From UMGS1387 sp045646465 (GTDB lineage: Bacteria; Bacillota; Clostridia; Oscillospirales; CAG-382): a stretch of DNA of 28,913 nt. This document shows, piece by piece, positions 1-8,322 of the stretch. Under the pieces are notes generated by a model. It was not told the DNA's origin, did not search any database, and saw nothing but the letters and a program-made list of their open reading frames with translations. The position numbers and the translations under genes were made by a program. Location of the stretch: contig JAZRKT010000105.1 in the NCBI GenBank assembly GCA_045646465.1, positions 1 through 28,913 on the forward strand, read 5' to 3'. The stretch's first letter is position 1, and the number at the start of each line of letters is the position of its first letter.

Positions 1-1
1 A

Positions 2-112
2 AGACTGAGAGGCGAAAAGAAATTCAAAAGCCTTTCAGAGCTTACCCAAAATATTGCACTTAACGTACAACAAACAAAAGATTACTTTAAGGAAATGAAA
101 AATGAAAAATAA
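2..112 (+). CDS. 3' end of an upstream gene (partial, unidentified)
   Basis: A reading frame is open from base 2 to a TAA at 110-112 and encodes about 36 C-terminal residues, lysine- and glutamate-rich and ending FKEMKNEK. It overlaps the start of the next gene by 11 bases, which is typical of adjacent genes in one operon and supports it as a real coding end rather than chance. The visible tail is probably helical and charged. I do not recognise the family; the rest of the gene lies outside the window. Confidence 0.55.
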   Translation, partial: RLRGEKKFKSLSELTQNIALNVQQTKDYFKEMKNEK

Positions 113-1481
113 ATTTTTGATATCGCTTTTTGCACTTGCAACGGCTTTGTTGCTTGCGTGCGTCTGCTTTTGCGCACCTGTGCTTAGTCCCATGCCTGAA
201 AAGACCTTTGAAGATAAGAGTCTTGCGGAATATGCTTCACTTGTTGATGTACCTGATATTGAAGGCAAATATGGCTATGCCATTAACCTTGATACAGGTA
301 CTGTGGTGTATGCAAAAAATGCACATACAAAGGCGGCTCCCGCAAATACAGTAAAGCTTATGACGGCAATTACGGCTTATGAGAATATTCCTGACCTTGA
401 TGTTGTGATAACTGCAACGCAAAGTGCTGTATCAAATGCACAGGGCTCCAATATGGCAATTAAGGCAGGGGAGAGCTTTAAGGCATCTGAACTGTTCTAC
501 GGACTTCTGGTAAGGGGAGCAAACGATGCGGCACTTGTTCTTGCTGAGTATGTATCGGGCTCGGAGCAGGAATTTGTATCACTAATGAATAAGAAAGCCA
601 AGCAAATAGGTGCAAATGACACAAACTTTGAAAATGTTACCGGCTTTCATACCGCAAATTCCTATACTACGGCACGTGATATGGGCATTATTGCTCAATA
701 TATGTACTATATCCCAGAACTTTTTGATATGTCCAATACTATAAGATATGTGGTAAAGCCCACAGACATTACCAATCATCAAAGAACGCTTATAAACCGT
801 AATATGCTGCTGTCAAAGGTGATTTCATCAGATTATTACTATCCGTTGGCAAAGGGAATGAGCCTTGGCAGTACACCCGAAGGCGGTCATTGTATAGTAT
901 CGTCGGTAACAGGCAGAAACGGACTTACATACCTTTGCGTCGTTCTTAATTCAAGGGAAGAAAACGATATAAACTATGCCTGCCGCGATATAATAAAGCT
1001 TTTTGATTTTTGCCTTGAGGAGTTCTCTATTATGAGTGTTGCCTCCGTAAAGAACGTGGTGTGCGAAATTCCCGTTAAAAATGCGGTGGATGTAGACCAT
1101 ATAGCACTTTTTCCCGAAAAGGATATACAGGTGCTGCTTCCCAACGATATGGATTTTACTCGCGACCTTGTAAGCGAAAAAAGACTGTTTGCCGAGACAG
1201 CATATTCGCCTGTCAATAAGGGAGATGCTTTCGGCGAAATTGTGGTAAGATATAAAGACGAAGCGGCAATCGGTACGGTTAACCTTGTATCAAACGTAGC
1301 GGTGGACAGAAGTAACGTGCTTTACTTTTTCAGCAGAATTGAAAATGTGGTAACGGGTACGTGGTTCAGGGTTTTTGCCATTACTGCACTTTTACTTTTT
1401 GCGGTATACTTCGGTATGTCTGTTTATTTAAGATATTTTAAACGTAACAGATATACAGGAAACAGACGGAAAAGAAGATAA
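102..1481 (+). CDS. D-alanyl-D-alanine carboxypeptidase (PBP5/DacA-like) homologue lacking all catalytic motifs
   Basis: The protein has 459 residues. It has an N-terminal export signal (residues about 4-25; Cys20 in LLAC might be a weak lipobox), a peptidase S11 domain (about 45-270), a C-terminal beta-rich region as in PBP5, and a membrane segment at about 425-445 followed by a very basic tail. Family landmarks around the active site are clear, for example TGFH..NSYTTARDM at 180-193 and LINRNMLL at 230-237. However, the SxxK motif reads NTVK (82-85), the SxN motif reads GAN (139-141), and KTG reads SLG (254-256), so the nucleophilic serine, the general-base lysine environment and the oxyanion partner are all changed. 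It is therefore likely an exported pseudoenzyme that binds peptidoglycan or a partner rather than trimming stem peptides. The frame is intact with no sign of decay. An AAGGAA ribosome site lies before ATG 102. It is probably co-transcribed with dxs 26 bases downstream. Confidence 0.85.
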   Translation: MKNKFLISLFALATALLLACVCFCAPVLSPMPEKTFEDKSLAEYASLVDVPDIEGKYGYAINLDTGTVVYAKNAHTKAAPANTVKLMTAITAYENIPDLDVVITATQSAVSNAQGSNMAIKAGESFKASELFYGLLVRGANDAALVLAEYVSGSEQEFVSLMNKKAKQIGANDTNFENVTGFHTANSYTTARDMGIIAQYMYYIPELFDMSNTIRYVVKPTDITNHQRTLINRNMLLSKVISSDYYYPLAKGMSLGSTPEGGHCIVSSVTGRNGLTYLCVVLNSREENDINYACRDIIKLFDFCLEEFSIMSVASVKNVVCEIPVKNAVDVDHIALFPEKDIQVLLPNDMDFTRDLVSEKRLFAETAYSPVNKGDAFGEIVVRYKDEAAIGTVNLVSNVAVDRSNVLYFFSRIENVVTGTWFRVFAITALLLFAVYFGMSVYLRYFKRNRYTGNRRKRR

Positions 1482-1507
1482 AAATTATTAGAAAAAGAGC
1501 TGATGAT

Positions 1508-3355
1508 ATGCTTGAAAAGATAAATAAACCAAACGATGTTCACCTTGTTGAGGAAAATGAGCTCTATGCTCTTTGCGATGATATACGCCGTGAAATAATT
1601 GACACCGTTTCCAAAAACGGCGGACACCTTGCGTCAAATCTCGGGCTCGTTGAAACCACCGTTGCATTGCATAGGGTGCTGACACTTCCTGATGATAAAA
1701 TCATATTTGACGTGGGACATCAGTGCTATACCCATAAGCTGCTTACGGGACGTAAAGAACAGTTTTCAACCTTGAGAAAAAATAACGGAATATCAGGCTT
1801 TACATCCCGCTTTGAAAGCGATTGCGATACGCTGACGGCAGGCCATAGCGGTACAAGTGTTTCGTCGGGACTTGGTATTGCAAAAGCCAATAAACAGCAG
1901 GGAAAGGACAGCTTTGTCGTATCGGTTGTAGGTGACGGTTCCTTTACCAACGGTATGATTTACGAGGCACTCAATAATTGCTGTGATAAAAACGTAAACT
2001 TTATAATAGTGCTCAATGACAATGAAATGTCAATTTCTCCAAACGTGGGAAATATGGCAAACCATTTTTCAAAGATACGTACCAGTAAATCCTACTTCAG
2101 CTTCAAGAAAAAACTGAAAAAGGCTCTTATAAAAATACCTTATCTCGGTTCAGGACTAATACGTTTTTCTGGCGGTATTAAGAATTTTCTCAAACGTGTG
2201 CTTATACCCGGTGACGGATTTTTCTCCTCAATGGGAATACGCTTTCTTGGTCCCGTTGACGGACACGATATCGATAAGCTTTGCGATGTTTTCAATGAGG
2301 CTAAAAATTATCACGAGTGCTGTATTGTCCTTGTAAAAACCAAAAAAGGCAAAGGCTATGCCCCTGCCGAGGAGCACCCTGAAAACTATCATTCCGTTGG
2401 AAAGCTTGCAGGTGATGCAAAAGCCGATGTTCAAAAGAAAATGACGTTTTCCGATGCTTTCGGTAACTGTATGATTGAAAAAGCAAGGTCTGATTCAAAG
2501 CTTTGCGTTCTGACGGCGGCAATGTGCGAGGGTACGGGACTACTTGAATACAGTAAAGCCTTTCCCGACAGATTTTTTGATGTGGGCATTGCCGAGGAGC
2601 ACCAGATTACCTTTGCATCTGGACTTGCGGTAGGAGGTATGAAGCCTGTGTGCGCTGTGTATTCAACCTTTGCACAAAGAGTCTATGACCAGGTGATGCA
2701 CGATGTTTCAATTCAGAAACTTGGTCTTACTCTTGCACTTGACAGAGCAGGCTTTGTTCCCGATGACGGAATTACCCATCAGGGACTTTATGACGTGGCG
2801 TTGTTTTCGTCTGTTCCGGGTGTGAATATATATTCTGCGGAAACTTATGATGAAATGTCGGAAATTCTTTCGGAATGTGTTGACAGCGGTGCGCTTAATA
2901 TCGTAAGATATCCTAAAGGAAGAGAGAGCACCTATGACAGAAGTGGCTTCGTATGTGATGAAGGTAAAACGTTAAGCGTGTGCGGACATGATAACTCGCC
3001 TGTGGTGATTGTTACATACGGCAGAGTTACATTAAACGCATATGAAGCATCGCTACTCTTAAAGGACAAGCTTGATGTGAAAATTGTAAAGCTTGTCAGA
3101 TGCTATCCCTTTGATGAACGGCAGATACTGTCACACACAAAAAATGCAAAGCTTGTATATCTGCTTGAAGAAGGCATAAAAAGCGGTGGAATTGCCGAGA
3201 AAATTGCGGCAAGCCTTTGCGGAAAAATAAATGGTAAGGTCGTAATAAATGCGGTTGACGGCACTCACGCCTTCCACGCTTCTGTTAATGAGCTTTATGA
3301 GCATTTCGGAATGTCAAAAGAATCAATAGCTAAACATATTGAAGAAAATATATAA
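1508..3355 (+). CDS. dxs: 1-deoxy-D-xylulose-5-phosphate synthase
   Basis: The protein has 615 residues, the usual DXS length. This cytosolic thiamine-diphosphate enzyme condenses pyruvate with glyceraldehyde 3-phosphate, the first step of the MEP isoprenoid pathway, and its product also feeds thiamine and pyridoxal synthesis. Visible motifs are DVGHQCYTHKLLTGR (68-82, with the family's catalytic His at 71), the thiamine/metal-binding GDGSFTNGMIYEALNN (142-157), IAEEHQITFASG (361-372, catalytic Glu363) and DRAGFVPDDGITHQG (412-426). All key residues are present, so it should be active. The start is ATG 1508, the only start consistent with the family N-terminus, but the ribosome site (AAAGAGC) is weak. 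It lies 26 bases after the dead carboxypeptidase homologue with no terminator between, suggesting one transcript. No clear terminator follows it. Confidence 0.95.
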   Translation: MLEKINKPNDVHLVEENELYALCDDIRREIIDTVSKNGGHLASNLGLVETTVALHRVLTLPDDKIIFDVGHQCYTHKLLTGRKEQFSTLRKNNGISGFTSRFESDCDTLTAGHSGTSVSSGLGIAKANKQQGKDSFVVSVVGDGSFTNGMIYEALNNCCDKNVNFIIVLNDNEMSISPNVGNMANHFSKIRTSKSYFSFKKKLKKALIKIPYLGSGLIRFSGGIKNFLKRVLIPGDGFFSSMGIRFLGPVDGHDIDKLCDVFNEAKNYHECCIVLVKTKKGKGYAPAEEHPENYHSVGKLAGDAKADVQKKMTFSDAFGNCMIEKARSDSKLCVLTAAMCEGTGLLEYSKAFPDRFFDVGIAEEHQITFASGLAVGGMKPVCAVYSTFAQRVYDQVMHDVSIQKLGLTLALDRAGFVPDDGITHQGLYDVALFSSVPGVNIYSAETYDEMSEILSECVDSGALNIVRYPKGRESTYDRSGFVCDEGKTLSVCGHDNSPVVIVTYGRVTLNAYEASLLLKDKLDVKIVKLVRCYPFDERQILSHTKNAKLVYLLEEGIKSGGIAEKIAASLCGKINGKVVINAVDGTHAFHASVNELYEHFGMSKESIAKHIEENI

Positions 3356-3568
3356 ATCAGGGCTCTGTTAAGTGAAATTGAAAGAATACATAATGATTTT
3401 ATAAAAATGCTCCGTTTTTCGCTGAATTTATTTTAGATGTTCGACTTCGATTGGTCTAGGGTCCAGATAAACGACTTGTGGTCGGCACTTGGTATGATTA
3501 TCAGCCAATACATAAGAATACGGCAAAATATATCAAGGTCATTAAAGAGTTTTTTCCGATATGAAATG

Positions 3569-3598
3569 TTGGCAAAAAACACACAATCGGTATATAAT
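3569..3598 (+). promoter_or_regulatory. Sigma-A-type promoter for the LOG-family gene
   Basis: The -35 is TTGGCA (3569-3574) and the -10 is TATAAT (3593-3598), with an 18-base spacer. It lies about 40 bases upstream of ATG 3639. The rest of the 283-base gap between dxs and this gene (3356-3638) shows no gene I can support. Confidence 0.7.
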
Positions 3599-3638
3599 AA
3601 TTTATGGTACAGATACTTTATAAAAGGAGGCACGGACT

Positions 3639-4217
3639 ATGAAAATATGCGTATACGGAGCTGCAAGCAATGAAATTGATAAAGAATATCTTGACTCGGT
3701 GGAAGCCTTGGGCGAAAAAATAGCACTGCGCAAACATTCACTCGTTTTCGGCGGTGGTGCAAACGGTTGTATGGGAGCCTGTGCAAGGGGAGTGCATAAA
3801 CACGGCGGTGAAATAATCGGAATAGCACCAAGCTTTTTCAATGTTGACGGTGTGCTCTTTGAGCATTGCACAAAGCTTATAAGAACAGAAACAATGAGAG
3901 AAAGAAAACAGCTTTTAGAGGAATATTCCGATGCATTTGTAATTACACCGGGCGGAGTTGGAACAATGGATGAGTTTTTTGAAATCATCACCCTAAAACA
4001 GCTAGCAAGACATAAGAAAGCCGTGGTGTTCTATAACGTAAACGGCTATTATGACGACCTTTGCCGCTTTCTTGAAAAAATGGTAGCGGAAAAATTTGCA
4101 GGGGAGAAGATGAATGAGCTTTATCGTGTTTTCTCTTGTGCCGACTGTCTTATTGACTATCTTGAACACTATACCCAAGGGGATGTTGATGTTTCTGGAC
4201 TGAGAAATATAAACTAA
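3639..4217 (+). CDS. LOG-family nucleoside 5'-monophosphate phosphoribohydrolase (TIGR00730-like)
   Basis: The protein has 192 residues, the size of bacterial LOG-family proteins. The Rossmann-like fold is signalled by VFGGGANGCMGA (36-47), and the active-site signature PGGVGTMDE (104-112) matches the family PGGxGTxxE, with MRERK at 86-90 in the place of the usual M-x-x-R-K. Characterised members release ribose 5-phosphate from nucleotide monophosphates (cytokinin nucleotides in plants, purine nucleotides in bacteria); the true substrate here is unknown. It is probably cytosolic. The start ATG is set by a strong AAAGGAGG at 3622-3629. It is a single-gene unit with its own promoter and a strong terminator. 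Confidence 0.88.
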   Translation: MKICVYGAASNEIDKEYLDSVEALGEKIALRKHSLVFGGGANGCMGACARGVHKHGGEIIGIAPSFFNVDGVLFEHCTKLIRTETMRERKQLLEEYSDAFVITPGGVGTMDEFFEIITLKQLARHKKAVVFYNVNGYYDDLCRFLEKMVAEKFAGEKMNELYRVFSCADCLIDYLEHYTQGDVDVSGLRNIN

Positions 4218-4233
4218 TGAGAATACTGTACTT

Positions 4234-4265
4234 GTGACGGCTAAATGCCGTCACTTCCTTTTTTT
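4234..4265 (+). terminator. Intrinsic terminator after the LOG-family gene
   Basis: A perfect 8-base stem (GTGACGGC 4234-4241 with GCCGTCAC 4247-4254) and a 5-base loop are followed by the T-rich run TTCCTTTTTTT. Confidence 0.9.
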
Positions 4266-4271
4266 GCAAGG

Positions 4272-4300
4272 TTGACAAATAAAGTGCTTTGTGGTATGAT
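4272..4300 (+). promoter_or_regulatory. Consensus sigma-A promoter for the subtilase gene
   Basis: The -35 is TTGACA (4272-4277), a perfect consensus, and the -10 is TATGAT (4295-4300), with a 17-base spacer. It starts only 7 bases after the preceding terminator and lies 23 bases before ATG 4324, which has AGGAG at 4312-4316. Confidence 0.85.
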
Positions 4301-4323
4301 GAAAGTATGATAGGAGTGGTAAT

Positions 4324-5925
4324 ATGAGAAAAATAGTTGCATTATTTGCATTATTTATAGTATTAACATTCTCGGCTATTGCATTTGAGGCTGAGGGCGA
4401 CACTATGCTTGCTGAAGAAATGCCTGAATATAACGGTTACATAGTCTCCGTCAAAAACGGATTTGCAGACGGTACGCTGTCTGGTGAGGTAGCGCTGTTT
4501 TCGGAGGGAGAGCTTTTTTCTGAGCTTTCCGATGAAGAGTTTGTTGAATTTCTTGATGAAAATGTCGCTGGCACATCAACCATAATTGAGGAAATCGGTA
4601 TGATGAAGGTGGACGATGAGGAAACCTTGCAGATGCTTAAAGATTCGGGACTTGTAGTAAGCTATGAGCCTGATTATGTAATGCACCTTATGGGCTATGA
4701 TTATGAAAATGAGCCTGCATTTTCTTATCAGTGGGGACATAAAGCGATTAAGTCTTATTATCCGTGGCAGGCAGGTATTTTCGGCAGAGGTGTAAGGGTT
4801 GCGGTTATTGATTCGGGCGTATATCCTCACAGAGACCTTGCGGGACATATTGAAAAGGGACGTAATTATGTTTATGGAATGGACAGCAACGATACAACCG
4901 ATAACCATGGTCACGGCACTTTTGTTGCAGGCATAATAGCGGCACAGTGTAACGGATACGATACCCTTGGACTTGCCCACGGAGCAACAATTGTACCATT
5001 TAAGGTTACAGACACCGGTTCTATTTATATGTCAACAGCAATACTTGCTATGTATGATGCTGTTAAAGAATTTGACTGTGATGTTATAAATATGAGTCTT
5101 GGCGCGGAAAAAACGTCAACTGAGCTTGAAAGAGCTGTCAACTATGTTGTACGTGATTCGGGAGCAATTCTTGTTGCGGCAGCAGGAAACGGAAACAGCA
5201 GTGCTTATTCCTATCCAGCATCCTATGATTGCGTAATAAGCGTTGCAAATGCCGAGAAAACCGCAGATGGCTATAAAATTAGATACTCCTCACAGCGCAA
5301 TGATATGGTGGATGTTGCGGCACCGGGTACTGATGTTTATTCTCTTGAAAACTCATCAAGCGGATATAAATTCTGGACAGGCACTTCCTTTGCTTGCCCT
5401 TATGTGTCGGCTGCAGCAGCTCTTGCGAAGAGCGTGATACCTTCAATAAATCAGGAGCAGTTTAATAAGTTTCTTGAACGGTCAAGCGACACGTCATACA
5501 TAACAGAGTCGCAGGATGCTAACTATTGGGGACACGGACTGCTTGATGTCGAGAAGTTTATAAAGCTTGTTCTATATGAACACAATTACGGAGAAACTCA
5601 GACTGACTTTTATGTTTCTCCTCCCGAAACAGAGGACAGTACAGGCAATACTTCTGTTTATATTACAAGTGTGCCTGTTCATACCGTTCCTCTTACAAAG
5701 GCTATGTTTGTTGCATATAATTATCTTACAAACAGCAGCGGTGCAACAAGACTTAATAGAATCAAGATTATACCTGTACAGCTCACCCCTTACGGGTCAA
5801 AGGAAATATCACTTACTAACCTTGGATTTGCAGGGGAAGTAAAATACTCGCTAATATCTGAAAATCTTAGTCCTCTTATACATCCTGTAAGAAGCTTTAC
5901 CCAAGATAATTCAAATAATGCTTAG
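4324..5925 (+). CDS. Secreted subtilisin-like serine peptidase (family S8)
   Basis: The protein has 533 residues. A signal peptide covers residues 1-21 (MRKIVALFALFIVLTFSAIA). An inhibitor-I9-like propeptide follows at about 35-125, then a complete S8 catalytic domain at about 130-420: Asp163 in AVIDSGV, His197 in NHGHGTFVAG, oxyanion Asn289 in AAAGNGN and Ser355 in GTSFACPYVS. The triad is intact, so an active extracellular protease is expected, self-released by propeptide cleavage. About 110 residues follow the catalytic domain with no transmembrane helix, LPXTG or recognisable wall-binding repeat; they look beta-rich and I cannot assign them. The serine loop reads SFACP rather than the usual SMATP. 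The gene stands alone between its own promoter and terminator. The in vivo substrate is unknown. Confidence 0.93.
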   Translation: MRKIVALFALFIVLTFSAIAFEAEGDTMLAEEMPEYNGYIVSVKNGFADGTLSGEVALFSEGELFSELSDEEFVEFLDENVAGTSTIIEEIGMMKVDDEETLQMLKDSGLVVSYEPDYVMHLMGYDYENEPAFSYQWGHKAIKSYYPWQAGIFGRGVRVAVIDSGVYPHRDLAGHIEKGRNYVYGMDSNDTTDNHGHGTFVAGIIAAQCNGYDTLGLAHGATIVPFKVTDTGSIYMSTAILAMYDAVKEFDCDVINMSLGAEKTSTELERAVNYVVRDSGAILVAAAGNGNSSAYSYPASYDCVISVANAEKTADGYKIRYSSQRNDMVDVAAPGTDVYSLENSSSGYKFWTGTSFACPYVSAAAALAKSVIPSINQEQFNKFLERSSDTSYITESQDANYWGHGLLDVEKFIKLVLYEHNYGETQTDFYVSPPETEDSTGNTSVYITSVPVHTVPLTKAMFVAYNYLTNSSGATRLNRIKIIPVQLTPYGSKEISLTNLGFAGEVKYSLISENLSPLIHPVRSFTQDNSNNA

Positions 5926-5928
5926 AAT

Positions 5929-5972
5929 TGTACCGCAGAAATAAAACTCTGCGGTACATTTATACTTTTTTT
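5929..5972 (+). terminator. Intrinsic terminator after the subtilase gene
   Basis: A perfect 11-base stem (TGTACCGCAGA 5929-5939 with TCTGCGGTACA 5948-5958) and an 8-base loop are followed by a T-rich tract ending TTTTTTT at 5972. Confidence 0.92.
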
Positions 5973-5984
5973 GCATAAAAACCC

Positions 5985-6013
5985 TTGATTGTACACACTC
6001 TTTGTGATATACT
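5985..6013 (+). promoter_or_regulatory. Sigma-A promoter for the aminotransferase-trpS-tagO operon
   Basis: The -35 is TTGATT (5985-5990) and the -10 is TATACT (6008-6013), with a 17-base spacer. It is 53 bases before ATG 6066 and directly follows the terminator of the previous gene. Confidence 0.8.
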
Positions 6014-6065
6014 GTAACAGTATAATTATAAGTGGCAGTGTGCCCAAAAACAGGAGATGTAAAAA

Positions 6066-7250
6066 ATGGAATTCAAGTTTTCTGATAAAGTAGAACCCTT
6101 AAAGCCTTCGGCTATCCGTGAGATTTTCAAATCTCTTACAAACCCTAATGTTATTTCATTTGCGGCAGGTAATCCTTCGCCTCTTTCTTTCCCCGTTGAT
6201 AAGCTTCAGATTCTTGCTAACAAAATATTTGAGGAAAACCCCGCAGCATCCCTTCAGTATGGTATTACTGAAGGCTATATGCCTTTGCGCAAGCAGGTTG
6301 AAGAAAGACTTCACTCGAAGTTTGCTACAGGCAAAGACTTTGACGATACAATTATTACCTCAGGCGGCCAGCAGGGGATAGACCTCGTTGCAAAGGTGCT
6401 TTGCAATGAAGGTGATACCGTTGTTTGTGAAACTCCCAGCTTTATAGGAGCACTCAACGCTTTCCGCAGCCACGGTGCTGTTCTCAAAGGACTTGACGTG
6501 GGAGATGACGGAATTAACCCCGATGAGCTCGAGGCAATTCTTAAGACAGATAAAAAAGTAAAGCTTATTTACCTTATTCCCACATTCCAAAATCCTGCTG
6601 GTATCACAATGAGCCTTGAAAAGAGAAAGGCGGTACTTGCAATTGCAAAGAAGTACGGTGTACCGATTCTTGAAGATAATCCTTATGGAGAGTTGAGATT
6701 TTCAGGGGAAAACGTTCCTACCATAAAGAGTATGGACGAAGAAGGTATTGTTGTGTACAGCGGCTCCTTCTCAAAGGTGCTTAGTGCAGGTATGAGAATA
6801 GGTTTTCTCTGCGGACATAATGAGCTTATCGGCAAGGTTGCCGTTGTAAAGCAGACAAATGACGTACATACCAATCAGTTTTTCCAGATGCTTTGCTCAA
6901 AGTTTATTGAAACCTACGGACTTGATGATCATATCAAGGGTATATGTGACCTTTACCGCGATAACTGTAAGACAATGATTGCTGAAATGGAAAAGAACTT
7001 CCCCGAAAAAGTTAAGTTTACTCGTCCCGACGGCGGTCTTTTCCTGTGGTGCACAATGCCCGAAGGAACGGATATGAAAAAGCTTGTAGCTGATTTTGTG
7101 GCAAATGATATAGCTGTAGTTCCCGGTTCAACCTTTATGCCTGACCTTAATCAGGTATCGTACTCGTTCCGTATGAATTACTCAATGCCCACCAAGGAGC
7201 AGATTGTAAAGGGCATCGGAATAATGGGCGATGTGCTTAAAAACTATTGA
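6066..7250 (+). CDS. PLP-dependent aminotransferase, class I/II (aromatic/2-aminoadipate aminotransferase-like)
   Basis: The protein has 394 residues, a full-length fold-type I aminotransferase. Visible features are the substrate-loop AAGNPSP (33-39), NPAG with Asn176, ILEDNPYGELRF (201-212, Asp204 and Tyr207 contacting PLP) and SGSFSKVLSAGMRIG (232-246) with the Schiff-base Lys237. The pattern resembles the LysN/AraT group, which is also the catalytic half of MocR regulators, but there is no helix-turn-helix domain here. It probably transaminates aromatic amino acids or 2-aminoadipate with 2-oxoglutarate in the cytosol; the exact substrate cannot be read from sequence. It is the first gene of an operon with trpS 19 bases downstream. 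Confidence 0.9.
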   Translation: MEFKFSDKVEPLKPSAIREIFKSLTNPNVISFAAGNPSPLSFPVDKLQILANKIFEENPAASLQYGITEGYMPLRKQVEERLHSKFATGKDFDDTIITSGGQQGIDLVAKVLCNEGDTVVCETPSFIGALNAFRSHGAVLKGLDVGDDGINPDELEAILKTDKKVKLIYLIPTFQNPAGITMSLEKRKAVLAIAKKYGVPILEDNPYGELRFSGENVPTIKSMDEEGIVVYSGSFSKVLSAGMRIGFLCGHNELIGKVAVVKQTNDVHTNQFFQMLCSKFIETYGLDDHIKGICDLYRDNCKTMIAEMEKNFPEKVKFTRPDGGLFLWCTMPEGTDMKKLVADFVANDIAVVPGSTFMPDLNQVSYSFRMNYSMPTKEQIVKGIGIMGDVLKNY

Positions 7251-7269
7251 TTGTGAGGATTTATAAATA

Positions 7270-8304
7270 ATGAATGAACAGAATAATAATTTACCTGTAA
7301 ACGTACAGCAGCCAAAGAAAAGAATTTTCTCGGGAGTACAGCCAAGCGGTGTTCTTACTCTTGGAAACTATCTCGGAGCGATAAAGAATTGGGTAACACT
7401 TCAGGATGACTACGAATGTCTTTACTGCGTTGTTGACCTCCACGCGATTACCGTAAGACAGGTGCCTGCAGACCTAAGACGTCATACACAGGAGGCACTT
7501 GCACTTTATATCGCCTGCGGAATTGACCCTGAAAAGAGCTGTGTTTTTGTGCAGAGCCATGTTCCTGCACATGCAGAGCTTTCTTGGGTGCTGGGCTGTA
7601 ATACAATGTTTGGCGAGCTGTCAAGAATGACACAGTTCAAGGATAAATCCCAGAAACACGCAGATAATGTAAATGCAGGACTTTTCACATATCCCGTTCT
7701 TATGGCGGCAGATATTTTGCTGTATCAGACGGATATGGTACCTGTTGGTGTTGACCAGAAGCAACACGTTGAGCTTGCACGTGATATAGCAGGACGCTTT
7801 AACGGCGTGTACAGTGATACTTTTGTTGTGCCTGAGCCTTTCTTTGTTAAGACGGGAATGAAGATTTATTCTCTTACCGACCCCACAAAGAAAATGAGTA
7901 AATCCGATCCCAATCCCAAGTCTTATGTATCAATTATCGAAACTCGTGATGAAACAATCAAGAAAATCAAAGGTGCTGTTACCGACTCCGATACCTGTGT
8001 AAAATATGCAGAAGGGAAGGACGGTATAAATAACCTTATGTCTATTTATTCCTCCTTTACGGGAAAGAATTATGACGAAATAGAAAAGGAATTTGACGGC
8101 AAGGGCTACGGAGATTTCAAGGCTGCTGTAGGCGAGGTATGCGCAGACGGACTTGAGACAGTAAGACAGGAGTATGCGCGCCTTGTAAAGGATAAAGCAT
8201 ACCTTGAGGATGTAATGAAAAAGGGTGCAGAAACTGCGTCCTATCTTGCAAGAAAGACACTTTCCAAGGTGTATAGAAAAGTCGGCTTCTATTCTGTAAA
8301 GTAA
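7270..8304 (+). CDS. trpS: Tryptophanyl-tRNA synthetase
   Basis: The protein has 344 residues and is the class Ic aminoacyl-tRNA synthetase that charges tRNA-Trp. It shows the HIGH-equivalent TLGNYLG (30-36) after FSGVQPSG, the PVGVDQKQHVELARDIA region that binds substrate, and a perfect KMSKS loop (208-212). About 16 polar, asparagine- and glutamine-rich residues precede the usual family N-terminus; ATG 7270 is the first start in this frame after the previous gene and has GTGAGG upstream. No T-box leader is present: only 19 bases separate it from the aminotransferase gene, so it is not regulated by its own tRNA-sensing leader here and relies on the promoter at 5985. Confidence 0.97.
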   Translation: MNEQNNNLPVNVQQPKKRIFSGVQPSGVLTLGNYLGAIKNWVTLQDDYECLYCVVDLHAITVRQVPADLRRHTQEALALYIACGIDPEKSCVFVQSHVPAHAELSWVLGCNTMFGELSRMTQFKDKSQKHADNVNAGLFTYPVLMAADILLYQTDMVPVGVDQKQHVELARDIAGRFNGVYSDTFVVPEPFFVKTGMKIYSLTDPTKKMSKSDPNPKSYVSIIETRDETIKKIKGAVTDSDTCVKYAEGKDGINNLMSIYSSFTGKNYDEIEKEFDGKGYGDFKAAVGEVCADGLETVRQEYARLVKDKAYLEDVMKKGAETASYLARKTLSKVYRKVGFYSVK

Positions 8305-8322
8305 AACCGAAAGGATAAAAAA

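Noticed and set aside
3437..3673. 78-codon plus-strand frame between dxs and the LOG gene
   Set aside because: It has no ribosome site, contains the promoter and ribosome site of the next gene, overlaps its start, and its product resembles nothing I recognise.
7251..7269. T-box leader upstream of trpS
   Set aside because: Only 19 bases separate trpS from the aminotransferase gene; no leader RNA structure can fit.
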